NCBI GenBank assembly: GCA_900552955.1
Contig: USBO01000003.1
Location: 1-37,823 of the forward strand
DNA length: 37,823 nucleotides
Origin: an uncultured Alistipes sp.
GTDB lineage: Bacteria; Bacteroidota; Bacteroidia; Bacteroidales; Rikenellaceae
Direction: 5' to 3'
Shown here: positions 1 to 7,843 of the stretch, one piece after another
Position numbering within the stretch: position 1 is the first letter of the stretch
How the letters are laid out: every line of letters begins with the position of its first letter
Position numbers and translations under genes: made by a program
Notes under the pieces: model-generated
Database searches by the model: none
What the model was told of the DNA's origin: nothing
What the model saw: the letters and a program-made list of their open reading frames with translations, nothing else

Positions 1-777
1 CTCAAGGCGGGCATCGACCTGCTGTGGATCGGGGCCCGCACCTCGGCCAACCCCTTCGCCATGCAGGAGCTGGCCGGCGCGCTGCGCGGCGCGGACATAC
101 CGGTGCTGATCAAGAATCCGGTCAACCCCGACCTCGAACTCTGGATCGGGGCCATCGAACGGCTCTACAACGCCGGGGTGCGGCGGTTGGGAGCCATCCA
201 CCGCGGTTTCAGCAACTACGACCGGACCATCTACCGCAACCAGCCCCAATGGCACATCCCCATCGAGCTGCGCCGCCGGCTGCCGCATCTGCCGCTGTTG
301 TGCGACCCGAGCCACATCGGCGGCAAACGCGAGCTGGTCGCACCGCTGGCGCAGGAGGCAATGGATCTGGGCTTCGACGGGCTGATCGTCGAGGCGCACT
401 GCACCCCCGACGAGGCGTGGAGCGACAAGCAGCAGCAGGTGACGCCCGACGTGCTCGGCTTCATGCTGCACACGCTCGTGGTGCGCGAGACGACCCAGAC
501 GACCGAGCCGCTGGCCGAATTGCGGCAGCAGATCGACCGGCTCGACGACGAGCTGCTGGCGCTCATGGCCAAGCGCATGCGCATCTCGCGCGAGATCGGC
601 CAATACAAGAAGGAGCACAGCATGCCGATCCTGCAAGCCAAGCGCTACGATGAGATCCTCAACAAACGCGGCGCGCAGGCCGTCGAACTGGGCATCAGCC
701 CCGAGTTCGTCAGGACGCTGCTGCAAGCCATCCACGAGGAGTCCGTCCGCGAACAGATGAAGATACTCAACCGCTGA
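1..777 (+). CDS. Bifunctional DAHP synthase/chorismate mutase, 3' part
   Basis: The gene is cut by the window edge, and 258 codons remain. The first part makes DAHP from phosphoenolpyruvate and erythrose 4-phosphate; the second converts chorismate to prephenate. Together they serve the first shikimate step and the Phe/Tyr branch. Codons 8-20 (LWIGARTSANPF), NPVNP (39-43), CDPSHIGGKR (101-110) and EAH (131-133) fit the C-terminal half of the class I DAHP synthase barrel. Codons 167-258 form a helical AroQ-type chorismate mutase domain with the pattern LRxxIDxLDxELLxLMxKRM. The synthase-then-mutase order is the usual Bacteroidetes fusion. The domain calls are firm. Whether the enzyme is feedback controlled cannot be judged from this part. 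Confidence 0.93.
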   Translation, partial: LKAGIDLLWIGARTSANPFAMQELAGALRGADIPVLIKNPVNPDLELWIGAIERLYNAGVRRLGAIHRGFSNYDRTIYRNQPQWHIPIELRRRLPHLPLLCDPSHIGGKRELVAPLAQEAMDLGFDGLIVEAHCTPDEAWSDKQQQVTPDVLGFMLHTLVVRETTQTTEPLAELRQQIDRLDDELLALMAKRMRISREIGQYKKEHSMPILQAKRYDEILNKRGAQAVELGISPEFVRTLLQAIHEESVREQMKILNR

Positions 778-798
778 ACCCTGCAAACCGCCGATCCT

Positions 799-1920
799 AT
801 GAACGAACCCCGACCCGAACTCCCACAGCGACTGCTGTCGCTCGACACGCTGCGCGGCTTCGACATGCTCTTCATCATGGGCTTCGCCACGCTCGTGGTC
901 AACGTCTGCCGCCTCATCGGAGGCGGCGCAGCCGCAGCCGTCGCAGCCCAGATGCAGCACCCCGCGTGGCACGGCTTCACGCACCACGACACCATCTTCC
1001 CACTCTTTCTCTTCATCGCGGGCATCTCCTATCCCTTCTCGCTGGCCAAGCAGCGGGCCGCCGGCGCCGGCCGCGGCGACCTCCACCGCAAAATTTTGCG
1101 GCGCTGCCTGCTGCTCGTCCTTTTCGGACTGATCTGCAACGGGCTGTTCCGCCTCCAATGGCCGATGCGTACGGCCAGCGTGCTGGGGCGCATCGGCGTG
1201 GCATGGGCCGCAGCCGCTGTGCTGTACCTCCATTTCGGCACCCGCACCCGCATCGGCATCGTCGGCGCGATCCTCGCGGGCTACTGGGCGCTGCTGGCGC
1301 TCATCCCCGCTCCCGACGCTCCGGCGGGCACCGACGTTCACTCGATGGAGGGCACGCTGGCGGGATACGTCGACCGGCTGCTGCTGCCCGGACGGCTCTA
1401 CAACAAGATTTTCGATCCCGAAGGGCTGCTCTCGACCCTGCCGGCCGTGGCCACGGCGATGCTCGGGATGCTTGCGGGCGAGTTCGTCCGGCAGCCCGCC
1501 GAGCGCCTGTCGGGCAACCGCAAAGCGCTCTGGATGGCGCTGGCCGCCGTCGCCTTCACGCTCGCCGGTATGGTGTGGGATATGGGCTTCCCGATCAATA
1601 AGAAACTGTGGAGCAGCTCGTTCGTCTGCGTCGTGACGGGTTATTCGCTCGGAATGTTCGCCCTCTTTTACTGGCTCATCGACGTGAAGGGTTACCGGGG
1701 TTGGGTGCTGCCGTTCCAGGTGATCGGCCTCAACTCAATCACGATCTACATGGCGCAGCGCATCGTCGATTTCAAAGGCATCTCCGCCTTCTTCTTCGGC
1801 GGCCTCGCCTCGAAGATGCCCGAAGCCGCGGCCCCGATCGTTGCGAGCGCAGGCTATCTGGCCGTCAGCTGGCTGTTCCTCTATTTCCTCTACCGCAAGC
1901 GCATCTTCCTGAAGGTCTGA
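799..1920 (+). CDS. DUF5009/HGSNAT-like membrane acyltransferase family protein
   Basis: A 373-residue multi-spanning membrane protein starting RLLSLDTLRGFDM, the signature opening of the DUF5009 family related to heparan-alpha-glucosaminide N-acetyltransferase and YeiB-like acyltransferases. A conserved histidine-rich loop (GFTHHDTIFPLF, about residues 57-68) is followed by alternating hydrophobic helices to the C-terminus, about nine or ten in all. Family members are thought to move an acyl group across the membrane onto sugars, but the substrate here is unknown. It starts 21 nt after the DAHP synthase/chorismate mutase stop, so it is probably co-transcribed with it. The inverted repeat at 1949-1981 closes the unit. 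The family call is good; the chemistry is inferred. Confidence 0.8.
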   Translation: MNEPRPELPQRLLSLDTLRGFDMLFIMGFATLVVNVCRLIGGGAAAAVAAQMQHPAWHGFTHHDTIFPLFLFIAGISYPFSLAKQRAAGAGRGDLHRKILRRCLLLVLFGLICNGLFRLQWPMRTASVLGRIGVAWAAAAVLYLHFGTRTRIGIVGAILAGYWALLALIPAPDAPAGTDVHSMEGTLAGYVDRLLLPGRLYNKIFDPEGLLSTLPAVATAMLGMLAGEFVRQPAERLSGNRKALWMALAAVAFTLAGMVWDMGFPINKKLWSSSFVCVVTGYSLGMFALFYWLIDVKGYRGWVLPFQVIGLNSITIYMAQRIVDFKGISAFFFGGLASKMPEAAAPIVASAGYLAVSWLFLYFLYRKRIFLKV

Positions 1921-1945
1921 AGTCTCCCTTCAGCGCGCGCACAGA

Positions 1946-2063
1946 CAAACGCCGGCCGGACTGATACAGTCCGGCCGGCGTCCCCTTACATAATTATCAA
2001 CCTATATGCAAACTTGCCGAAAAAGCCCCGATTTTTCAGGACGAAAACATCGAACTTTCACGA
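1946..2063 (-). ncRNA. Candidate small RNA with own promoter and terminator
   Basis: No gene fits this stretch, yet the minus strand has a full-match Bacteroidetes promoter (2069-2099) that fires into it, and a 15-bp terminator hairpin (1949-1981) ends it. The predicted transcript is about 115-120 nt. It contains a second hairpin, where GAAAAA pairs with TTTTTC at 2019-2037 around a 7-nt loop and flanking CC/GG pairs (2017-2018 with 2039-2040) extend it. The only ATG-initiated frame is a few codons long. It lies downstream of manA on the same strand. It could instead be a fortuitous promoter in AT-rich DNA. No known RNA family was recognised. Confidence 0.45.
1949..1981. terminator. Strong inverted repeat, shared terminator
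   Basis: A perfect 15-bp stem (ACGCCGGCCGGACTG, 1949-1963, with its complement at 1967-1981) and a 3-nt loop. It follows the acyltransferase gene on the plus strand. On the minus strand it ends in GTTTG and would close the candidate small RNA and possibly manA read-through. It has no long T-run, like most hairpins in this window. Confidence 0.75.
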
Positions 2064-2068
2064 CGAAA

Positions 2069-2099
2069 CAAATATAGGGACTAAAAATCACTTTACAAA
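2069..2099 (-). promoter_or_regulatory. Bacteroidetes promoter facing the candidate small RNA
   Basis: On the minus strand TTTG (2099-2096), a 19-nt gap, then TATATTTG (2076-2069). The spacing is the same as in the tRNA-Gly and beta-hexosaminidase promoters of this window. Transcription would start near 2063 and run away from manA. Confidence 0.6.
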
Positions 2100-2184
2100 A
2101 TTTTCCGCCGATTATTTCCGTCCGTCACCCGATATTTACGCCGATCGGCTTTCGTAACCGCAAATCCGGCCGCCGGCACGGATG

Positions 2185-3171
2185 TCAAGCCCTGTCGTCG
2201 TCGACGTAGCTGCTCAGAAAACGCAGTCCCTCGCGCCCGGGCAGCAGCGTCACCCGCTGCGTCGAGGCGGGAATCAGCACCGTCTCGCCCTGCCGCACCG
2301 CAACGCGGTTCCCCTCGGAGTCGACCAGCTCGCCCCGCCCCGCGACGAAGACCAGCACCACGAACGAATCGAGCGCCGAGTAGTCGCATACGACCGAGAA
2401 GGTCGCGTCGCAGAGCCGCGTCGTGAAATGAGGACAGGCGATCAGCTCCGTATCGGCGTTGCGAATCCGCTCGTAGCGGGTGCGGTACTCCTCCGGCACG
2501 GTGTAGTCGATCGCCTCGGCCGCCAGTTCGGTGTGCAGCTGGCGCGGCTTGCCGTCGGCCCCGCGACGGTCGTAGTCGTAGATGCGGTAGGTCAGATCCG
2601 ACGTCTGCTGGATCTCGGCGACGAAAGCCCCCGCCCCGATGCTGTGGATGCGGCCGGCAGGCAGGAAGAAAAGGTCGCCCGCCGCGATCGGATGGTCGCG
2701 CAGCAGGTCGCAGATCGTGTGGTCGGCCACGGCGGCGACATATTCGGCCGGCGTCACGCGACGGTCGAAGCCGATGCGCAGATGCGCGCCCTCCGTCGCG
2801 GAGACCACATACCACATCTCGGTCTTGCCCCGCTGCCGGTGGCGCTCCCACGCCAGCCGGTCGTCGGGATGCACCTGGATCGAGAGGTCGTCGCGCGCGT
2901 CGATGAACTTGACCAGCAGCGGAAACTCACGGCCGAAGCGTTCGTAATTGCGCTCGCCCAGCAGTGCGGCGCCGTAGCGGTCGATCAGCTCCGGCAGGGC
3001 GATGCCCTTGCAGGGCCCCTCGGCCACGACCGATTCGTGGCCTGCGACGCCCGACAGCTCCCAGCTCTCGCCGATGGCCGGCGACGGCGCGTCGATGCCT
3101 TTGTAGGCGGCGATCTTCCGGCCGCCCCAGATCATCGGGCGCAGATAAGGTTCGAATCTGAAAGGACACAT
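2185..3171 (-). CDS. manA: Mannose-6-phosphate isomerase, class I
   Basis: Interconverts mannose 6-phosphate and fructose 6-phosphate in the cytosol, feeding GDP-mannose and surface glycan synthesis or mannose use. At 328 residues it is the short Bacteroidetes form of the zinc enzyme. The N-terminus has the usual PYLRPMIWGG start. Zinc ligands are visible as Q99 and H101 in QVHPDD, E118 in KTEMWY and H176 in PAGRIHSIG. The C-terminal third is the second cupin-like barrel. It starts 32 nt after an AraC regulator on the same strand, so the two probably share a transcript. Family assignment is firm. Confidence 0.95.
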   Translation of the reverse strand: MCPFRFEPYLRPMIWGGRKIAAYKGIDAPSPAIGESWELSGVAGHESVVAEGPCKGIALPELIDRYGAALLGERNYERFGREFPLLVKFIDARDDLSIQVHPDDRLAWERHRQRGKTEMWYVVSATEGAHLRIGFDRRVTPAEYVAAVADHTICDLLRDHPIAAGDLFFLPAGRIHSIGAGAFVAEIQQTSDLTYRIYDYDRRGADGKPRQLHTELAAEAIDYTVPEEYRTRYERIRNADTELIACPHFTTRLCDATFSVVCDYSALDSFVVLVFVAGRGELVDSEGNRVAVRQGETVLIPASTQRVTLLPGREGLRFLSSYVDDDRA

Positions 3172-3203
3172 AGCTTATGTGATTCATACACTACCCCGTC
3201 GGG

Positions 3204-4106
3204 TCAGCCGAGACGAAGGCGGTATTGGTTGGGTGTGCACCCGACCTCCCTCTTGAAAAGCCTGGAGAAATGGGCGGGATACTTGAATCCGAGGTCGTAG
3301 GCGACCTGCGCAATGGATTGCGCAGGGTTTGCGATGCGCTCTTTGGCGGCGTCGACGAGCCGCATCCGGATGTGCTCCTGCGCGGTTTTACCCGTCAGAC
3401 GCTTGATAAGATCGCCGAAGTAGTTGGCCGAGAGGTGCATCCGCTGCGCGCAATGCTGCACGGTGGGCAGGCCGTCGCGCTGCGGGGCGTCGGGGCGGAA
3501 CCACTCGTCGAGGATGCCCTCGAAACGCGTGAGCACGTCGCTGCCCGCCGCAGCGCTGCGCGTGACGAACTGCCGGTCGTAGAAACGCACGCAGTAGTTG
3601 AGCAGCATCTCGATGTTGCCCACGATCAGTTTTCGGCTGTGATCGTCGGCCGGCTGCTGCAACTCGCGGCGGATGTTGTGCAGGCACCCCACGATCGTGC
3701 GCCGCTCCTGCTCCGAGAGGTGGAGCGCCTCGTGCACCTCGTAGGAAAAGAAGGTGTAACGGCGGATGTCGCGCCCCAGCGGCGTGCCGCGCAGCAGGTC
3801 GGGATGGAAGAGCAACCCCCACCCCTTGGGCTGGAACTTCACGCCGCGGTTGTCGAAGCCCACGCACTGCCCGGGGGCGATGAAGACCAGCGTCCCCTCC
3901 TGGTAGTCGTAGGTGAGGCGGCCGTAGCTCATGTCGCCGCAGCGCACGTCCTTGAGAAAGACCGCATAAAAGCCCAGGCAGAAACGGATGTGCTCCGCGA
4001 CGGGGCATTGCGAGAAGTCGATCACGTTCACGAGCGGATGCAGCGTCGGGCACTGCAACTGCCGGCCGTACTGCTCGATCCGATCCAGTTTCAGAATGTT
4101 TTCCAT
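3204..4106 (-). CDS. AraC family transcriptional regulator
   Basis: A 300-residue regulator. Residues 20-110 look like an N-terminal cupin-type sensing domain (GTLVFIAPGQ near 71-80). Residues 200-300 hold the two helix-turn-helix units, around 213-235 and 262-285 (SIAQVAYDLGFKYPAHFSRLFK), and the typical end TPNQYR. The frame stays open upstream to 4316, but the ATG at 4106 gives the usual N-terminus and lies about 25 nt behind a TAACTTTG box at 4131-4138. The stop is 32 nt before manA. The effector is unknown; its targets could include manA or the divergent redox cluster, which is inference from position only. Confidence 0.88.
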   Translation of the reverse strand: MENILKLDRIEQYGRQLQCPTLHPLVNVIDFSQCPVAEHIRFCLGFYAVFLKDVRCGDMSYGRLTYDYQEGTLVFIAPGQCVGFDNRGVKFQPKGWGLLFHPDLLRGTPLGRDIRRYTFFSYEVHEALHLSEQERRTIVGCLHNIRRELQQPADDHSRKLIVGNIEMLLNYCVRFYDRQFVTRSAAAGSDVLTRFEGILDEWFRPDAPQRDGLPTVQHCAQRMHLSANYFGDLIKRLTGKTAQEHIRMRLVDAAKERIANPAQSIAQVAYDLGFKYPAHFSRLFKREVGCTPNQYRLRLG

Positions 4107-4130
4107 AGGCGCACGGGGTTGAGACAGCAA

Positions 4131-4138
4131 CAAAGTTA
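4131..4138 (-). promoter_or_regulatory. Promoter -7 box of the AraC gene
   Basis: TAACTTTG on the minus strand fits TAnnTTTG and lies about 25 nt before the chosen ATG. No TTTG is found 19 nt further upstream, so only half the consensus is present. Confidence 0.5.
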
Positions 4139-4361
4139 CGTTTTTTTTCGGGTTTTCCGCACGGCGGTGAAAATGGTAAGACAATCCGTGATCCGTATAA
4201 CGCCCGTTCGGCGCCGATGCGCTACTTTTGCTTTGCCCGAAGCGCGAAGCGGAGCGCCATCGGGAAACCGCCGGAAACGGACGAGGGGCGTTTTTGCGGC
4301 AGAGCATCCGAAACATCCGTTCGAAACGCAGATGACGTATCGGCCGTCCCGCGAATTTTTC

Positions 4362-4369
4362 TATCTTTG
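4362..4369 (+). promoter_or_regulatory. Promoter -7 box of the redox cluster
   Basis: TATCTTTG matches TAnnTTTG. Transcription would begin near 4375. This leaves about 28 nt of leader before the ATG at 4403 and almost none before the ATG at 4376, which favours 4403 as the start. No good -33 TTTG is seen. Confidence 0.55.
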
Positions 4370-4402
4370 CAGAGAATGCAAACCGTAAAACAACAGAAAC
4401 GA

Positions 4403-5905
4403 ATGCTACGCAAACTCAGAATCGCCGCGGCCGTCGTCTGCTTCACGCTCGTCACGCTGCTGTTTCTCGACTTCACCGGCACGCTCCACGCGTGGTTCGG
4501 CTGGCTGGCACGCATCCAGTTCCTGCCGGCGCTGCTGGCGCTCAACGCAGGCGTCGTGGCAGCGCTCGTCGTCGCCACGCTGCTCTTCGGCCGCATCTAC
4601 TGCTCGGTGGTCTGTCCGCTGGGCGTGATGCAGGACGGCATCTCGCACGCGGCGGGCCGGCGCACCAAAAACCGCTTCCGCTACTCGCCCGCCAAGCGGG
4701 CGCTGCGCTACACGGTGCTGGTGCTTTTCACCCTGTCGCTCGCAGCCGGCACCGGACTGATCGTCGGCAGGCTCTTCGCCCTGCTGGCCCCTTACAGCGC
4801 CTACGGACGCATCGTGCAGAGCCTGCTGGCACCGCTTTGGGGCTGGGGAAACAACCTGCTGGCCTACGGCGCCGAACGCCTCGACAGCTACGCCTTCTAC
4901 CGCACCGAGATCTGGGTGCGCAGCGCGGCGACCCTCGCCGTGGCGGCCGCGACCTTCGCCGTCGTCGCCCTGCTGGCCTGGCGCGGCGGCCGCACGTGGT
5001 GCAATACCGTCTGCCCCGTGGGAACGGTGCTGGGCTTCCTGTCGCGGCACGCGCTGCTGCGCCCCGTGATCGACACCGAAAAGTGCGTCGGCTGCAACCG
5101 CTGCGCCCGCAACTGCAAGGCGTCGTGCATCGACGTCGAACACCATACGATCGATGCCAGTCGCTGCGTGGTCTGCATGGACTGCATCGACACCTGTCAC
5201 AAAAACGCTATCGCCTACGAACTGCGGCCGAAATCGGCAAAGCCGACGGAGGAGAGGAGAGAGGAGCCCTCCGTCGGGATTTCGCGCCGCAGTTTTCTCT
5301 CGCTCACGGGGCTCCTCGCCGCCCGCACGGCGCTGCACGCCCAGGAGAAGATCACCGACGGCGGGCTGGCCGTCATTGAACGCAAGCGGATCCCCCGCCG
5401 CGCCGCGCCCATCGTGCCGGCCGGCGCACAGGGGTTGCGCCACCTCACGCAGCACTGCACGGGCTGCCAGCTGTGCGTGGCCGTCTGCCCCAACGGGGTG
5501 CTGCGGCCGTCGGAAAGGCTGACGACGCTCATGCAGCCCGAAATGTCCTACGAGCGCGGCTACTGCCGCCCCGAATGCACCAAATGCTCGGAGGTGTGCC
5601 CCGCCGGAGCGATTCTGCCCGTGACGGCGGCCGAGAAATCCTCCGTGCAGATCGGCCACGCCGTCTGGGTGCGCGACAACTGCGTGCCGCTGACCGACGG
5701 CGTCGCGTGCGGCAACTGCGCCCGCCACTGTCCGGCCGGAGCCATCACGATGGTGGCGTCCGACGCTGCCGACCCCGACGCACCGAAGATTCCGGCGGTC
5801 AACACCGAGCGCTGCATCGGCTGCGGCGCCTGCGAAAACCTCTGTCCGGCCCGTCCCTTCAGCGCCATCTACGTCGAAGGGCACGAACGCCACCGAACCC
5901 TTTAA
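4403..5905 (+). CDS. NapH-NapG-like membrane polyferredoxin fusion
   Basis: A 500-residue iron-sulfur protein in two parts. Residues 1-192 carry four hydrophobic helices (about 4-24, 39-61, 102-120, 174-192) with the CxxxCP motifs CSVVCPLG (67) and CNTVCPVG (200), as in NapH/NosR/YccM proteins. Two [4Fe-4S] motifs follow at 228-238 and 255-265. Next comes SRRSFLSLTGLLAA (294-307), which looks like an internal twin-arginine signal. The rest holds four more cysteine groups (352-363, 388-400, 427-444, 471-482), as in the Tat-exported ferredoxin NapG. Six clusters are therefore likely. The family role is moving electrons from the quinone pool or a cytosolic donor to a periplasmic partner. It heads a cluster with aldo/keto reductases. 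An alternative start is 4376. Donor and acceptor are unknown. Confidence 0.85.
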   Translation: MLRKLRIAAAVVCFTLVTLLFLDFTGTLHAWFGWLARIQFLPALLALNAGVVAALVVATLLFGRIYCSVVCPLGVMQDGISHAAGRRTKNRFRYSPAKRALRYTVLVLFTLSLAAGTGLIVGRLFALLAPYSAYGRIVQSLLAPLWGWGNNLLAYGAERLDSYAFYRTEIWVRSAATLAVAAATFAVVALLAWRGGRTWCNTVCPVGTVLGFLSRHALLRPVIDTEKCVGCNRCARNCKASCIDVEHHTIDASRCVVCMDCIDTCHKNAIAYELRPKSAKPTEERREEPSVGISRRSFLSLTGLLAARTALHAQEKITDGGLAVIERKRIPRRAAPIVPAGAQGLRHLTQHCTGCQLCVAVCPNGVLRPSERLTTLMQPEMSYERGYCRPECTKCSEVCPAGAILPVTAAEKSSVQIGHAVWVRDNCVPLTDGVACGNCARHCPAGAITMVASDAADPDAPKIPAVNTERCIGCGACENLCPARPFSAIYVEGHERHRTL

Positions 5906-5917
5906 TTCCCGCACCCG

Positions 5918-7330
5918 ATGAAGACCGACGACAAGAAAGGCATGGCCCGCCGCGAATTTCTCAAGCGGCTGGGCCTCGGCACGGCAGCGACGGGCGTCGC
6001 GCTGGCCGGATGCGACTCGCGCCGCAACGCCGCCACGGGCGACCGCACGGCGCAGGGAGAGATTCCCGCCGACCGCATGACCTACCGCACCGACCCCCGC
6101 ACGGGCGGCAAGGTGTCGCTGCTGGGCTACGGCTGCATGCGCTGGCCCACCGTCAGCGGCGGCAGCGCCCGCGACGGCGCCGACGAGATCGATCAGGAGG
6201 AGGTCAACCGGCTGGTCGACGTCGCCATCGCCCACGGCGTGAACTACTTCGACACCTCGCCCGCCTACTGCAAGGGCCGTTCGGAGCGTGCCACGGGCAT
6301 CGCCCTCAAACGCCACCCGCGCGACAGTTACTACATCGCCACCAAACTCTCCAATTTCGCCCCCTCGACGTGGAGCCGCGAGGCGTCGATGGCCATGTAC
6401 CGCAACTCGTTCCGCGAGCTGCAGGTCGACCGCATCGACTACCTGCTGCTGCACGGCATCGGCATGGGCGGCATGGAGGCGCTGCGGGGCCGCTATCTGG
6501 ACAACGGCATGCTCGACTTTCTGCTCGCCGAGCGCGAGGCGGGCCGTATCGGCCACCTCGGCTTCTCCTACCACGGCGACATCGAGGCGTTCGACCACCT
6601 GCTCGCCGCACACGACCGCTACGGCTGGGATTTCGTGCAAATCCAGCTCAACTACGTCGACTGGCGCCACGCCAAGGAGGTCAACACGCGCAACACCGAC
6701 GCCGAATACCTCTACGGCGAGCTGAGCCGGCGCGGCATACCGGCCGTCGTCATGGAACCGCTGCTGGGCGGACGGCTCTCGAACGTCCACGACCACATCG
6801 CCGCGCAACTCCGGCAGCGCAGCCCCGAGCGGAGCGTCGCCTCGTGGGCCTTCCGCTTCGCCGGATCGCTGCCCGGCGTGCTGACCGTGCTGAGCGGCAT
6901 GACCTACATGGAGCATCTGCAGGACAACCTGCGCACCTTCGCGCCGCTGGAGGAGCTCACCGACGACGACCGCGCGTTTCTCGAGCAGACGGCGCAAGCG
7001 CTGCTGCGCTACCCGACCATCCCGTGCAACGACTGCAAATACTGCATGCCCTGTCCCTACGGGCTCGATATCCCGGGCATCCTGCTCCACTTCAACAAGT
7101 GCATCAACGAAGGGCGCATGCCCGCCTCATCGCACGACAGCGCCTACCGGCAGGCCCGACGGGCCTTTCTGGTGGGGTACGACCGCTCGGTGCCGCGGCT
7201 GCGGCAGGCCGACCGCTGCATCGGCTGCAAGCAGTGCGTGCACCACTGTCCGCAGGCGATCGACATCCCTGCCCAGATGCAGCGCATCGACCGCTTCGTC
7301 GAAGACCTGAAACAAAATCGGGAATTCTGA
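5918..7330 (+). CDS. Exported aldo/keto reductase-ferredoxin, Tat lipoprotein
   Basis: A 470-residue aldo/keto reductase of the bacterial class that carries a C-terminal ferredoxin. The N-terminus has RREFLKRLG (11-19), a hydrophobic stretch and LAGC (29-32), which together read as a twin-arginine signal with a lipobox at C32. The barrel spans about 55-345. Candidate catalytic residues are D112 and Y117 (YFDTSPAY), K143 (ATKLSN) and H179 (LLHG). Two [4Fe-4S] motifs follow: CNDCKYCMPCP (370-380) and CIGCKQCVHHCP (434-445). It starts 12 nt after the polyferredoxin fusion, a likely electron partner. The substrate is unknown. If the genome lacks Tat, export by this route would not be possible. 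Confidence 0.87.
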   Translation: MKTDDKKGMARREFLKRLGLGTAATGVALAGCDSRRNAATGDRTAQGEIPADRMTYRTDPRTGGKVSLLGYGCMRWPTVSGGSARDGADEIDQEEVNRLVDVAIAHGVNYFDTSPAYCKGRSERATGIALKRHPRDSYYIATKLSNFAPSTWSREASMAMYRNSFRELQVDRIDYLLLHGIGMGGMEALRGRYLDNGMLDFLLAEREAGRIGHLGFSYHGDIEAFDHLLAAHDRYGWDFVQIQLNYVDWRHAKEVNTRNTDAEYLYGELSRRGIPAVVMEPLLGGRLSNVHDHIAAQLRQRSPERSVASWAFRFAGSLPGVLTVLSGMTYMEHLQDNLRTFAPLEELTDDDRAFLEQTAQALLRYPTIPCNDCKYCMPCPYGLDIPGILLHFNKCINEGRMPASSHDSAYRQARRAFLVGYDRSVPRLRQADRCIGCKQCVHHCPQAIDIPAQMQRIDRFVEDLKQNREF

Positions 7331-7818
7331 TGGAGAGCCGCACATCGGAACAAGCCGTGAAACGGCACGCGACCTATCCGACCGAAGAGGAGCGGCAGCA
7401 GCTCATCGGCCTGCTGCACGCCGAGGCGTGTTCGTGCGTGATCGCCAACGGCGGCACGACGCGCATCTGCCGCGAGCGGGGCGTGAAGGACCTCTACCGC
7501 CTGCTTACCGAGGAACCCGAACTGCTCGACGGCGCCTTCGTCGCCGACAAGGTGGTGGGCAAGGGCGCGGCGGCGCTGATGATCCTCGGCGGCGTGGCCG
7601 GACTCCACGCCGACGTCATCAGCCGGCCGGCGCTCGAGCTGCTCGCCACCTCCCCCGTGCGCGTAAGCTACACGCTCGAGGTGCCCCGCATCGTCAACCG
7701 CACGCGGACGGGGCTGTGCCCCGTGGAGACGCTCTGCCGCGACTGCACCGACGCCGCCGAGGCGCTGCCGCTGATCCGGCGCTTCCTCGACGAACAAAAT
7801 CGAAGCACAAACCGATAA
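7330..7818 (+). CDS. DUF1893 domain protein
   Basis: A 162-residue soluble protein. Its start codon overlaps the preceding stop by one base (TGATG at 7328-7332), so translation is probably coupled to the reductase. The DUF1893 core is clear: SCVIANGG (35-42), VADKVVGKGAAALMILGGV (71-89), DVISRPALELL (95-105) and GLCPVETLC (128-136). This family belongs to the cytidine deaminase-like fold, but no enzyme activity is established for it, and the conserved Cys residues could bind metal or act in catalysis. Its place between redox genes and an ECF component suggests a role in the same pathway. No further function can be given. Confidence 0.85.
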   Translation: MESRTSEQAVKRHATYPTEEERQQLIGLLHAEACSCVIANGGTTRICRERGVKDLYRLLTEEPELLDGAFVADKVVGKGAAALMILGGVAGLHADVISRPALELLATSPVRVSYTLEVPRIVNRTRTGLCPVETLCRDCTDAAEALPLIRRFLDEQNRSTNR

Positions 7819-7843
7819 ACCATTCAACGATTCGATAACGACT

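Noticed and set aside
4406..7090. 894-codon open frame on the minus strand opposite the redox genes
   Set aside because: It is a shadow of the GC-rich plus-strand genes, and its product is a low-complexity Ala/Gly/Val/Arg mix without a known domain.
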